This document shows positions 1 to 6,641 of a DNA stretch of 14,880 nucleotides, one piece after another. This DNA is from Alphaproteobacteria bacterium MarineAlpha3_Bin3 (GTDB taxonomy: Bacteria > Pseudomonadota > Alphaproteobacteria > Rhodospirillales > Casp-alpha2). The stretch's first letter is position 1; every line of letters starts with the position of its first letter. The notes beneath the pieces were generated by a model. The model saw only the letters and a list, made by a program, of their open reading frames with translations. It searched no databases and was not told the DNA's origin. The position numbers were made by a program, and so were the translations under genes. The stretch is from contig PTLK01000020.1 in the NCBI GenBank assembly GCA_002938075.1, positions 1-14,880 of the forward strand, read 5' to 3'.

Positions 1-240
1 GTCGACCGGGATGCCGGCCCCGATGGCGGCCTGGCGGGCGGGGTTTTGTCCGGCGCCGGCGGCCAGAATTTGGCCCATGATAACCTCCGAGACGTCGGCT
101 GGGTCGACCCCGGCGCGATTCAAGGCCTCGGTAATAGCGATCACGCCCAGGTCGTGGGCGGGCATCGAACTCAATCCGCCGCTAAACGCGCCGACGGCCG
201 TACGCGTAGCAGCGGCGATGACAACTTCTGATTCTGACAT
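1..240 (-). CDS. phaA: Acetyl-CoA acetyltransferase (beta-ketothiolase), N-terminal part, cut by window edge
   Basis: Thiolases condense two acetyl-CoA to acetoacetyl-CoA, the first step of polyhydroxybutyrate synthesis, in the cytoplasm. The minus-strand frame opens with ATG at 240 and runs out of the window at position 1, giving 80 residues. The start MSESEVVIAAATRTAVGAF, then the GLSSMPAHDLG, EVIMGQILAAGAGQNPARQA and AAIGAGIP segments are the classic thiolase N-terminal fold. The nucleophilic cysteine (near residue 88 in the family) lies beyond the edge, so activity cannot be judged. A good ribosome binding site (GGAGG, about 10 bases upstream) fixes the start. It follows the PHA synthase gene on the same strand after 89 bases, so phaA rather than a fatty-acid-degradation thiolase is the better reading, but that is inference from context. 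Confidence 0.93.
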   Translation of the reverse strand, partial: MSESEVVIAAATRTAVGAFSGGLSSMPAHDLGVIAITEALNRAGVDPADVSEVIMGQILAAGAGQNPARQAAIGAGIPVD

Positions 241-278
241 TAATATTTATCCTCCGTGCCCGTGGGCTGGTTTCCCTG

Positions 279-307
279 GTTATAGGCAAGCCGAGATTAG
301 CATACAA
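279..307 (-). promoter_or_regulatory. Possible sigma70-type promoter for phaA
   Basis: On the minus strand, TTGTAT (302-307) and TATAAC (279-284) are separated by exactly 17 bases. The -10 is a five-of-six match and the -35 is weak. It lies between the end of the PHA synthase gene and the phaA ribosome binding site, so phaA could be transcribed separately as well as by read-through. This is pattern matching only. Confidence 0.35.
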
Positions 308-329
308 GGCAGGCAATTTTTGGCTCCGG

Positions 330-1559
330 TTAGTTGATTTCGCCCAGAGTCTCCTTCAGCCACTTTGTCAGCGGTTTATAGTGCATGGCCGGGGCGCGGC
401 TTCCGGCCATCATGCCGATATGCCCGGCGGCAAGGGTCATGCGTTGGGCCTCAGGAATGGCGTCGGCCAGCGCGGTGGCCGAGCCGGGCGGCACGATGTG
501 GTCCCGTGTGGGGATGACGACGAGGGCCGGCACCTTGACCTCGTCCGGCAGAACCGGAGTGCCGCCGACCTTCCAGGCGCCCTTGGCCGGGGTGTTCTCC
601 ACGTACCAGCCGATCAGGCATTCCTCGGCCACCGGGCCGACCAGGGGCACGCCGTCGTTGAGCCAGTCTTCGAGGGCGACGAATTGGCGGGCCTTCTCGG
701 ACCCGGTCTCGAGGGTGGCGAAGCGCTGGAACTTAAGGGTGGTCAGATAGGGGTCGAGAGTGGTGAACATGGCTTGCAGAACGTCCACCGGCAGTTCCCC
801 CAACTGGCCGATCATCGCCGTCAGGCCCGGGGCCATGACTTTCAGCATTTTGACGGTGCCGGCGGGACCGGCGTGGAAATCCCAAGGCGTCGCCAGCAAC
901 GCCAGCGCGCCGACCTGGACCGGCTTGCGGACGGTCAGCGCCAAAGCCAGATTTCCGCCCATGCAGTAACCGACCACCGCCGGGGCCTGGCCGGCAGTGC
1001 GGCAAATTTCGTCGAGGGCCGGTTCCAGCCGGCCGCAGATATAATCGGACAGGTCGAAATTGCGCTCGTCCTCGCCCGGCGCCCCCCATTCGACCAGGAA
1101 CGGCCAAAATCCCTCGGCCGCCAAGTGCCGCATCAGGCTCCGTTTCTCGGTCAGGTCGAGGATGGTGCCGCGGTTGATCAGCGACGGCACCACCAAGACC
1201 GGGGCGCCCGGCAGCCCGGGCCCGTCATGGATGCCGTAATTGAGCACCCGGGTCGATCCCTGGCGCCAGAATTCAGGCAGAGCCCGCCGGCGCGGCCTAG
1301 GATGGTCGCGGTAGCGGGTTACGCCATCGGTGAATGTCCTGAGCCGCCGGCAGGCTTCGGCGTCGACGGCGGCGACCAGGGCGGGAAGGTCGGGGTCAGC
1401 CTTTTCGAGGCTTTTTTGCAGTTTTTCGGCGGCTTTTTTTAGCCCCGTCCTCCATGGCAGCGACCCGTTCTTCAAGCCGCTTAAGGCGGCGAGCGAACTC
1501 AGCCAGGTCATGGTCTGAAGCGACAGGTGCAGCGGCAGGGGACGGGGCCACTGAGCCAT
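330..1559 (-). CDS. phaC: PHA synthase, alpha/beta-hydrolase fold (PhaC-like)
   Basis: Polymerises (R)-3-hydroxyacyl-CoA into polyhydroxyalkanoate at the granule surface. With the start at 1559 it has 409 residues. The lipase-box-like GYCMGG puts the nucleophile at Cys199, which is typical of PHA synthases where ordinary lipases have Ser. The other triad members are Asp353 in PTRDHIVPP and His380 in AAGHIGMMAGSRA. The VLVVPSLINRGTILDL and FLVEWGAPGEDE segments also fit PhaC. The frame is open back to 1682, with alternative ATGs at 1682, 1619, 1613 and 1511. I chose 1559 because MAQWPRPLPLHLSLQ reads like a conserved N-terminus, but no clear ribosome binding site decides it. Any of these starts overlaps the upstream PhaE-like gene (ending at 1396) in another frame, so the two are probably co-translated. 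It is shorter than class I synthases (about 590 residues), closer to class III PhaC. Confidence 0.9.
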   Translation of the reverse strand: MAQWPRPLPLHLSLQTMTWLSSLAALSGLKNGSLPWRTGLKKAAEKLQKSLEKADPDLPALVAAVDAEACRRLRTFTDGVTRYRDHPRPRRRALPEFWRQGSTRVLNYGIHDGPGLPGAPVLVVPSLINRGTILDLTEKRSLMRHLAAEGFWPFLVEWGAPGEDERNFDLSDYICGRLEPALDEICRTAGQAPAVVGYCMGGNLALALTVRKPVQVGALALLATPWDFHAGPAGTVKMLKVMAPGLTAMIGQLGELPVDVLQAMFTTLDPYLTTLKFQRFATLETGSEKARQFVALEDWLNDGVPLVGPVAEECLIGWYVENTPAKGAWKVGGTPVLPDEVKVPALVVIPTRDHIVPPGSATALADAIPEAQRMTLAAGHIGMMAGSRAPAMHYKPLTKWLKETLGEIN

Positions 1560-1809
1560 CGGATTGCTGGCTTTGGAAGGAGCGGGGGCTTTCGGAAGAA
1601 CGGGCGTTTGCATCTTCATCGCTTCTCGTTGGATATCCCTGGGCGGTCGCCGCCATGGCGGCAAAGGTCGAAGCGCCGGCATTCATCAATTCGACGGTTC
1701 GGGCCATGATCTCGGCGGCCTGGTCGTCCTCGGCGACGCCGCCCAACTGTTGCTGCCAAAGATCCAGGTACTGCTTGGCCAGGCCGTTCAAATCCGGGGG
1801 CTTCGACAT
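1396..1809 (-). CDS. Small PhaE-like / phasin-like PHA granule protein
   Basis: A 137-residue protein encoded directly before and overlapping the PHA synthase gene. Residues 5-60 are helical and phasin-like, with the segments LAKQYLDLWQQQLGG and MARTVELMNAGASTFAAMA. A Ser/Pro/Ala-rich linker follows (61-98), then a short coiled coil (about 100-120, DLAEFARRLKRLEERVAAME). It ends in a strongly basic tail, KKSRRKTAKKPRKG. The frame is open to 1884, but ATG 1809 is preferred because AAGGA lies about 12 bases upstream and the residues before it look non-coding. Class III synthases need a PhaE partner with a C-terminal coiled coil, so a synthase subunit or granule-coating role is reasonable. The basic tail could also touch nucleic acid. 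I do not recognise it as a named family with certainty. Confidence 0.75.
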   Translation of the reverse strand: MSKPPDLNGLAKQYLDLWQQQLGGVAEDDQAAEIMARTVELMNAGASTFAAMAATAQGYPTRSDEDANARSSESPRSFQSQQSDGSVAPSPAAAPVASDHDLAEFARRLKRLEERVAAMEDGAKKSRRKTAKKPRKG

Positions 1810-1879
1810 GTTTTCCCGATCCTTGGTCCGTTTCACGCCCCGGGCAGGCCTGTCCTTGCTCCCAGGGCGCCAAGTGGGC

Positions 1880-1910
1880 GACACTATGGTGTCATTATAG
1901 CGCCATTATA
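1880..1910 (-). promoter_or_regulatory. Inverted repeat beside two TATAAT hexamers upstream of the PhaE-like gene
   Basis: GACAC-tatg-GTGTC (1880-1893) is a perfect inverted repeat. Immediately next to it, read on the minus strand, are two perfect TATAAT hexamers (1905-1910 and 1894-1899). A transcript using the nearer hexamer would begin inside the repeat, the usual place for an operator. No convincing -35 is seen at 17 bases from either hexamer, so the promoter call is tentative. Confidence 0.4.
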
Positions 1911-1941
1911 ACGGCAGGGGGCCGGGCGGGGAACATTTCAT

Positions 1942-1953
1942 TGCAGTGCAGCA
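1942..1953 (+). promoter_or_regulatory. Candidate PhaR operator
   Basis: TGCAGTGCAGCA matches, base for base, the consensus TGCRNYGCASMA that I recall for Bradyrhizobium PhaR. It also fits the general TGC-rich PhaR sites of Rhodobacter and Paracoccus. It lies 46 bases upstream of phaR and overlaps a possible -35 (TTGCAG, 1941-1946) placed 17 bases from TAGGTT (1964-1969). Binding here would repress phaR itself and could also affect the divergent pha genes. The family knowledge is from memory and binding is inferred. Confidence 0.55.
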
Positions 1954-1998
1954 TTTTACGCGCTAGGTTTTTACATCCTTAGGAGTTAAACCGCAGGC

Positions 1999-2652
1999 AT
2001 GTCAGAAGAAAACAAAGCCGAAAAGCTGCCGATCACGATCAAGAAATACGCCAACCGACGCCTCTACAACACGGCGACCAGCAGCTACGTTACCCTCGAC
2101 AATTTGGCGACGATGGTCAAAGAGGGGTCGGACTTCGTGGTTTACGACGCTAAATCCGGCGAGGACATCACCCGCCAGGTTTTGACCCACATCATCGTCG
2201 AGGAAGAAAACAAGGGGCAGAACCTGCTGCCGATCGACTTTTTGCGCCATCTCATCAGCTTCTACGGCGACAGCCTGCAATCGGTGGTCCCCAATTATCT
2301 CGATTATTCGATGAAGGCGTTCGCCAAGAATCAGGAACAGATGCGCGATTACATGGAAGATTCCATGGGTGGCCTTAATCCGTTCGGCCAGTTCGAGGAG
2401 ATCGGAAAACAGAACGTCGCCATGTTCGAAGAAGCGATGAAGATGTTCACGCCTTTCATTCCCGGCGGCCCCGGTGCCGAGGGCAATAAAAAGCCAGGGG
2501 GAACGCCGGGAGGAACGCCGGGGGGAACAAAGGACAATGCGAAGAAAACCGGCGGCCCCAAGGATGACGCCGACCAATTGGACGATCTGCGCAATCAACT
2601 GGAAAAGATGCAGCGCCAAATCGATGAACTTTCCGGCGGCGGCAAGGGTTAG
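1999..2652 (+). CDS. phaR: Polyhydroxyalkanoate synthesis repressor PhaR
   Basis: PhaR binds DNA and PHA. When no polymer is present it represses phasin genes and itself, and it is titrated off by growing granules. The 217-residue product has the hallmark N-terminal DNA-binding domain with ITIKKYANRRLYNTATSSYVT (residues 12-32) and VYDAKSGEDITRQVLTHII (48-66). The PHB-accumulation domain follows (about 76-120, LPIDFLRHLISFYGDSLQ). The C-terminal third has low complexity with a PGGT triplet repeat (166-177), ending in a coiled coil (about 191-212). TTAGGAG lies 13 bases upstream of the ATG, a little far. It is divergent from the PhaE-like/phaC/phaA genes, the usual PHA locus arrangement, with a candidate PhaR site in its own promoter. 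The identification is secure. Confidence 0.96.
   Translation: MSEENKAEKLPITIKKYANRRLYNTATSSYVTLDNLATMVKEGSDFVVYDAKSGEDITRQVLTHIIVEEENKGQNLLPIDFLRHLISFYGDSLQSVVPNYLDYSMKAFAKNQEQMRDYMEDSMGGLNPFGQFEEIGKQNVAMFEEAMKMFTPFIPGGPGAEGNKKPGGTPGGTPGGTKDNAKKTGGPKDDADQLDDLRNQLEKMQRQIDELSGGGKG
2494..2529 (+). repeat. Three tandem 12-bp units inside phaR
   Basis: The units CCAGGGGGAACG, CCGGGAGGAACG and CCGGGGGGAACA follow one another in frame and encode PGGT three times. They sit in the flexible linker between the PHB-accumulation domain and the C-terminal coiled coil, so copy number can change without breaking the frame. Confidence 0.85.
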
Positions 2653-2733
2653 GCACGCCGGTGGCGGTTTCGGCTGCTGAAAATCATTCTTTCGGCCAAA
2701 AACCTTCTTGTCAGGAAACTGTAAGGTAATTAC

Positions 2734-2756
2734 TCTCCTGGTTTGAAACTGGGAGA
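2734..2756. other. Hairpin-forming inverted repeat between phaR and the XRE regulator gene
   Basis: The sequence folds into a stem of ten base pairs, two of them G-T, around a three-base loop: TCTCCTGGTT pairs with AACTGGGAGA. No T-run follows on either strand, so it is not a standard intrinsic terminator. It lies 113 bases before the XRE regulator start and could be an operator or an RNA structure. The rest of 2653-2868 shows nothing I can assign. Confidence 0.4.
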
Positions 2757-2868
2757 AATCGGGGGATTCCCGGGTACCTTAATTGCCGACCGGGGGGAAT
2801 ACGCCTTGAGCGAAGGATCGAATGAAAGGGGGGACTCCGTCGCCGCGAATAAAGTCAGCCACTGAGCG

Positions 2869-3210
2869 ATGGATACGGATCGCTTCGTCGGATCGCTAAT
2901 CCGCGAACGCCGGGTCACGCTGGGGTTGAGCCAGCAGCAGATGGCCGAAATGATCGGCGTTACCTATCAACAAGCGCACAAGTACGAGCGCGGCATCAAC
3001 CGCATATTCGCCGGACGGCTGTTCGAGATATCGCAAGTGCTGGGCGTGTCGGTGGGTTTTTTCTACGAGGGGCTCGAAAGTGACAGCGGTGAGGAATTGA
3101 AGAACCGCCAACGCATGTGCCTCGAAGTGGCCCGCAACTTCACGCAGATCGACAACAAAATCCACCAGGAGGCTCTCAGCCATCTGGCCCGCGCCCTGGC
3201 CGTCAAGTAA
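2869..3210 (+). CDS. XRE-family helix-turn-helix regulator, PraR-like
   Basis: A 113-residue cytoplasmic transcription factor. Residues 7-66 form the HTH_3 fold: LIRERRVTLGLSQQQMAEMIG, then the recognition helix region VTYQQAHKYERGINRIFAGR, then LFEISQVLGVSVGFFYE. The wording of the recognition part is close to the alphaproteobacterial PraR/PhrR type (compare GITFQQIQKYEKG). The C-terminal tail (71-113) is helical with no sensor domain, as in that group. An in-frame TGA lies two codons before the ATG at 2869, which fixes the N-terminus. The ribosome binding site is weak. It stands alone after a 216-base gap and is convergent with the FGE-like gene, with 18 bases between. The targets are unknown; PraR homologues act on symbiosis or stationary-phase genes, which cannot be transferred here. 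Confidence 0.88.
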   Translation: MDTDRFVGSLIRERRVTLGLSQQQMAEMIGVTYQQAHKYERGINRIFAGRLFEISQVLGVSVGFFYEGLESDSGEELKNRQRMCLEVARNFTQIDNKIHQEALSHLARALAVK

Positions 3211-3228
3211 CCGGGGCGCCAGAGCGCT

Positions 3229-4113
3229 CTAATCCAGTTCCCTGAGGACTCTGAAACCGAGCCAGTAGCTTTTGACCCCGGGCGGGTTCTTGGCCCGGTA
3301 GGCCGCCCGCCCCACCTTGGAGTAATAATAAAAAGACCCGCCCCGGATGACCCGGTAGCGGCAGTTGCCTTCCTTCCTGGCGGAGCCGTCGGAAGGCGCC
3401 CCTCTATGGGAGGGGTTCCAGCAGTCCTCGACCCATTCGAACAGGTTGGCGGTGGTGTCATAAAGCCCGAAGGGATTGGGCTTGAACGATCCCACGGGGG
3501 CCGACCCGTGCGGAAGCGTGCCGCCATCGCTCCACTTGCTTTTGCAGTCCTTGCAATTGGCGTGGTTGCGGCCGACCTTTTCGCCCCACCACCATAGGGT
3601 CGTGGTTCCCCCGCGATCGGCGTATTCCCACTCCGCTTCGCTCGGCAGGCGATAGGTTTTCCCGGTCTTGTTGTTGATCCAGCCGAGGTATTGTTTGGCG
3701 TCGACAAAAGTGACGTTGATGACCGGCCGTCCCTTCTTGCCCCAGCCGTGGTCATGGTCGCCGCCGCTGATACAGCCCTTGGCGTCCTTGCAAGCCTGCC
3801 ATTCGGCCCACGTCACCTCATAGCGCCCCAGCGCGAACGGCTTGTTGATGTTGACCCGGTGCGCCGGTTTGCTTTTTTTGCTTTTGCCATTCAGGCCCAT
3901 GATGAAGATTCCGGCCGGGATCACTACCAGTTCCGGACACTCGGGACAGTCCTTGAACGTCTGGCCGGGTTTCCATTTCGGGACGTCGGTGGCGGCGTAT
4001 CCGGGGTTGGTATTGCCGGCCATAAGGGCCAAGGAAAGGGCCAGGACGGCGGCCGGAAGGACGGCGGATTTTAGGGCCTTCAATGGGGTCTTTCGGCTGA
4101 CCATAAAAAACAC
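3229..4113 (-). CDS. Exported SUMF1/FGE-domain protein, probably non-catalytic
   Basis: A 294-residue formylglycine-generating-enzyme-like (SUMF1/EgtB fold) protein with a Sec signal: basic start, hydrophobic core about 17-32, likely cleavage after GYA (residue 40). Family landmarks appear in order: VIPAGIFIMG (64-73), GRYEVTWAEW (96-105), RLPSEAEWEYA (155-165), NLFEWVED (223-230), RVIRGGSF (254-261) and GFRVLR (286-291). In true FGE the segment after RGGSF carries two catalytic cysteines. Here it reads SFYYYSKVGRAAYR with none, so sulfatase activation is unlikely. Cysteine pairs at 56/59 and 187/190 could form disulfides in the periplasm. I chose GTG at 4113 because GAGG lies seven bases upstream; ATG 4104 is the alternative. 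No sulfatase gene is nearby. Its role is unknown; ligand binding or scaffolding is plausible. Confidence 0.88.
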   Translation of the reverse strand: MFFMVSRKTPLKALKSAVLPAAVLALSLALMAGNTNPGYAATDVPKWKPGQTFKDCPECPELVVIPAGIFIMGLNGKSKKSKPAHRVNINKPFALGRYEVTWAEWQACKDAKGCISGGDHDHGWGKKGRPVINVTFVDAKQYLGWINNKTGKTYRLPSEAEWEYADRGGTTTLWWWGEKVGRNHANCKDCKSKWSDGGTLPHGSAPVGSFKPNPFGLYDTTANLFEWVEDCWNPSHRGAPSDGSARKEGNCRYRVIRGGSFYYYSKVGRAAYRAKNPPGVKSYWLGFRVLRELD

Positions 4114-4135
4114 GTTATCGCCTCAGATATCCCGG

Positions 4136-5173
4136 TCAAGACCCGGCCAGCCTTTCCACCGCCCAACGGGCGGCCTGGGCGACCAGTTCCGACGGGTCGT
4201 CGATCAGCGTCCGGGCCGTCGGCAAGAGCCCTTGGTCGCCGGAATTGCCGATGGCGACAAGCACGTTGCGCACGAATCGGTTACGCCCGGTGCGCTTAAC
4301 CGGCGATCCGGCGAACAGTTCCCGGAACCCGGCGTCGTCCAGCGCCGCCAGGTCGGCGAGGCGGGGCGCCGTCAACTCGAAGCGGGGCGAAAAAGCCTCC
4401 TCGGCGGAAGGACGGCCAAACTTGTTCCACGGACAGACGGCCAGGCAGTCGTCGCAGCCGTAGATGCGGTTGCCCATCCGGGCCATCAGCTCGGGCGCGA
4501 TGGTGCCCTTGTGCTCGATGGTCAGATAGGAAATGCACTGCTGAGGATCGATCCGGTAGGGTTCGGGCAGGGCGTCCGTCGGGCAGGCCCGGAGGCAGCG
4601 GTCGCAACTGCCGCAATGATCCGTCGCCGGGGCGTCGGGGGACAGGTCAAGGGTGGTGAAGACCTCGGCCAGGAACAGCCAGGATCCGAAATCGCGGTTC
4701 AGCAGGTTGGTGTGCTTGCCCTGCCAACCGACCCCGGCGCGGGCGGCCAGCGGTTTTTCCATCACCGGCGCGGTATCGACGAAGACCTTGATGCCGCCGC
4801 CGTGGTTGTCGGCGATCCAGCGGCCCAGTTGCTTGCACTTTTTCTTCAGCACGTGGTGATAGTCGCGGCCCTGGGCATAGATGCTGATGGCGCCGCGGTC
4901 GGGACGGGCCAACGTCGCCAGGGAGTCTTCGTGGGGGCCGTAATTGGCGCCGAGCACGATGACGGTCTTGGCCTCCGGCATCAGGGCCTTGGGATCGCCG
5001 CGCCGGCCGTCGTCATTGTTCAACCACGCCATGTCGCCCTGGCGACCGTCGGCGAGGAACCGGGATAGCGCCCGGGCGTCTTTGGGATCGGCCTCGGCAT
5101 CGGCGAAGCCGACAGCGTCGAAACCGAGGCCATGGGCTTGTTCGCGGATGATTTTCTTGAGATCGTCGGCCAT
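4136..5173 (-). CDS. queG: Epoxyqueuosine reductase QueG
   Basis: Last step of queuosine synthesis: the cobalamin-dependent, iron-sulfur reduction of epoxyqueuosine to queuosine in tRNA. The 345-residue product has the N-terminal DUF1730 and cobalamin-binding region with VFVDTAPVMEKPLAARAG (130-147, catalytic Asp133). A double [4Fe-4S] ferredoxin domain follows (Cys187, 190, 193, 197 in CGSCDRCLRACP; Cys213; Cys240, 243, 247 in CDDCLAVCPW). The C-terminal helical repeat spans about 295-343. The open frame extends to 5461 into queC on the other strand, but ATG 5173 is the real start: GAGGGG is suitably placed before it and MADDLKKIIREQAHGLGFDAVGF is the typical N-terminus. It is divergent from queC, with 51 bases between starts, so both may share a control region. 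Confidence 0.96.
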   Translation of the reverse strand: MADDLKKIIREQAHGLGFDAVGFADAEADPKDARALSRFLADGRQGDMAWLNNDDGRRGDPKALMPEAKTVIVLGANYGPHEDSLATLARPDRGAISIYAQGRDYHHVLKKKCKQLGRWIADNHGGGIKVFVDTAPVMEKPLAARAGVGWQGKHTNLLNRDFGSWLFLAEVFTTLDLSPDAPATDHCGSCDRCLRACPTDALPEPYRIDPQQCISYLTIEHKGTIAPELMARMGNRIYGCDDCLAVCPWNKFGRPSAEEAFSPRFELTAPRLADLAALDDAGFRELFAGSPVKRTGRNRFVRNVLVAIGNSGDQGLLPTARTLIDDPSELVAQAARWAVERLAGS

Positions 5174-5224
5174 AATCCCCTCAGCGGCCATCGGGCTGCC
5201 TTGTTTCGTTAAGGGTGCCACGGA

Positions 5225-5959
5225 ATGACCCCTCAGGACACCACCGAACCCAAGTGCGCCAAGCCCAAGGCGGTGATTCTGTTGAGCGGCGGACTCGATT
5301 CCGCCACCTGCTTGGCGATCGCCAAGGACAAAGGCTTCCGGTCCCATGCGCTGACGTTCCGCTACGGTCAGCGCCACCTGGCGGAAATCGCCGCCGCCGC
5401 CCGCATCGCCGAAACCGAAGGCGCCGCCGGTCACGACGTCATCGATATCGACCTGGCCCAATTCGGCGGTTCGGCCCTGACCGCCGACATCGACGTGCCC
5501 AAGGGGCGGAGCGAAGACGATATCAAGGACGGCATTCCGGTCACCTATGTGCCGGCCCGCAACACGGTGTTCCTGGCGTTGGCGCTGGCGCGGGCGGAAA
5601 CCCTCTGCGCCGATGATATCTTCATCGGCGTCAACGCGCTCGATTATTCAGGCTATCCCGATTGCCGGCCGGAATTCATCGCCGCCTTCGAAGGCCTGGC
5701 CAACTTGGCGACCAAGGCCGGGGTCGAGGCGGCCGGGAAGGATAAGCCCAAAATCACCATTCACGCGCCGCTGATAGAGATGACGAAAGCCGAAATTGTC
5801 AGCCGCGGCACCGAATTGGGGGTCGATTTCGCCCACACCATGAGCTGCTATGACCCCGGGGACGGACTTCGCCATTGCGGGCGCTGCGATGCCTGCCTGC
5901 TGAGAAAAAAGGGCTTCGCCGGGGCCGGTGTCGACGATCCGACGGATTATGCGGCTTGA
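5225..5959 (+). CDS. queC: 7-cyano-7-deazaguanine synthase QueC
   Basis: Converts 7-carboxy-7-deazaguanine, ammonia and ATP to preQ0, the nitrile precursor of queuosine. The 244-residue protein has the PP-loop ATPase motif LLSGGLDSATCLA (19-31), YVPARNTVFLALALA (108-122) and GVNALDYSGYPDCRPEF (135-151). The C-terminal zinc site has Cys208, 218, 221 and 224 in CYDPGDGLRHCGRCDACLLRK. Length and motifs match the family. A short AAGGG element lies 11 bases before the ATG. It leads a three-gene set, queC-queE-queD, with 30 bases to the next start, and is divergent from queG. No preQ1 riboswitch is visible in the 51-base leader. Confidence 0.96.
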   Translation: MTPQDTTEPKCAKPKAVILLSGGLDSATCLAIAKDKGFRSHALTFRYGQRHLAEIAAAARIAETEGAAGHDVIDIDLAQFGGSALTADIDVPKGRSEDDIKDGIPVTYVPARNTVFLALALARAETLCADDIFIGVNALDYSGYPDCRPEFIAAFEGLANLATKAGVEAAGKDKPKITIHAPLIEMTKAEIVSRGTELGVDFAHTMSCYDPGDGLRHCGRCDACLLRKKGFAGAGVDDPTDYAA

Positions 5960-5989
5960 GCCTGCCTGTGGGTGGGCGTATGGAAGGCC

Positions 5990-6631
5990 ATGACCTATTC
6001 GGTGAAGGAAATCTATCTGACGCTGCAAGGCGAAGGCTGGCACACCGGCCGGACGGCGGTGTTCTGCCGCTTCTCCGGCTGTAACCTGTGGTCGGGGCGC
6101 AAAGCCGACCGCGGCGCGGCCGAATGCCGTTTCTGCGACACCGATTTTGTCGGCACCGACGGCCCCGGCGGCGGCACCTTCAAAGGGGCCCAGGATTTGG
6201 CGGCGGTGGTGGCGGCGCTGTGGCCGGAAAAAGGCGCTGACGGGACCCAGCCGTTCGTCGTCTGCACCGGTGGCGAGCCCTTGTTGCAGTTGGATGAGGA
6301 CCTTATCGACGCCTTTCACGGCGGTGGTTTCGAGGTCGCGGTGGAAACCAACGGCACCCTTTCCGCCTCCCCCGGCCTCGATTGGATCTGCGTCAGCCCG
6401 AAGGCGGGAACGGAATTAACGCTCCTTCGCGGTGACGAATTGAAGCTCGTCTACCCGCAGCAAGGCGCCACCCCGGAGATGTATGAGAACCTGGACTTCC
6501 GCCATTTCCTGCTGCAGCCTATGGACGGCGAGGTGGTGGAAGAAAACACCCGCCTGGCGGTCGAATACTGCCTTGCCCATCCCGGCTGGCGTCTCAGCCT
6601 GCAAACCCATAAGTTCCTCGGCATCCCTTAA
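5990..6631 (+). CDS. queE: 7-carboxy-7-deazaguanine synthase QueE (radical SAM)
   Basis: Rearranges 6-carboxytetrahydropterin to 7-carboxy-7-deazaguanine using S-adenosylmethionine and a [4Fe-4S] cluster. The 213 residues start MTYSVKEIYLTLQGEGW, the usual QueE opening. The cluster ligands follow the variant CX14CX2C pattern of proteobacterial QueE (Cys31, Cys46, Cys49), rather than CX3CX2C. VCTGGEPLLQ (91-100) is the SAM-binding GGEP motif, and VAVETNGT and VSPKAG follow. The frame is open to a GTG at 5972, but ATG 5990 matches the family start and is preceded by a close GGAAGG. It lies between queC and queD on the same strand, and its stop is ten bases from the queD start, so these three are almost certainly one transcript. 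Confidence 0.96.
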   Translation: MTYSVKEIYLTLQGEGWHTGRTAVFCRFSGCNLWSGRKADRGAAECRFCDTDFVGTDGPGGGTFKGAQDLAAVVAALWPEKGADGTQPFVVCTGGEPLLQLDEDLIDAFHGGGFEVAVETNGTLSASPGLDWICVSPKAGTELTLLRGDELKLVYPQQGATPEMYENLDFRHFLLQPMDGEVVEENTRLAVEYCLAHPGWRLSLQTHKFLGIP

Positions 6632-6641
6632 AGATTTTGCC

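Noticed and set aside
381..1442. Plus-strand frame of 353 codons opposite the PHA synthase.
   Set aside because: It is antisense to a gene with an intact catalytic triad; Gly/Arg/His-rich composition typical of a shadow frame.
3221..3230. AGAGCGCTCT palindrome between the convergent XRE and FGE-like genes as a bidirectional terminator.
   Set aside because: There is no loop space and no T-run on either side; a 10-bp palindrome alone is weak evidence.
3842..5068. Plus-strand frame of 408 codons across the FGE-like and queG genes.
   Set aside because: It is antisense to two well-supported genes, and its product has no family features; long antisense frames are common in GC-rich DNA.
5174..5461. 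Extension of queG to an upstream ATG at 5461.
   Set aside because: It would overlap queC on the opposite strand, the added residues are low-quality Gly-rich sequence, and a good ribosome binding site supports 5173.
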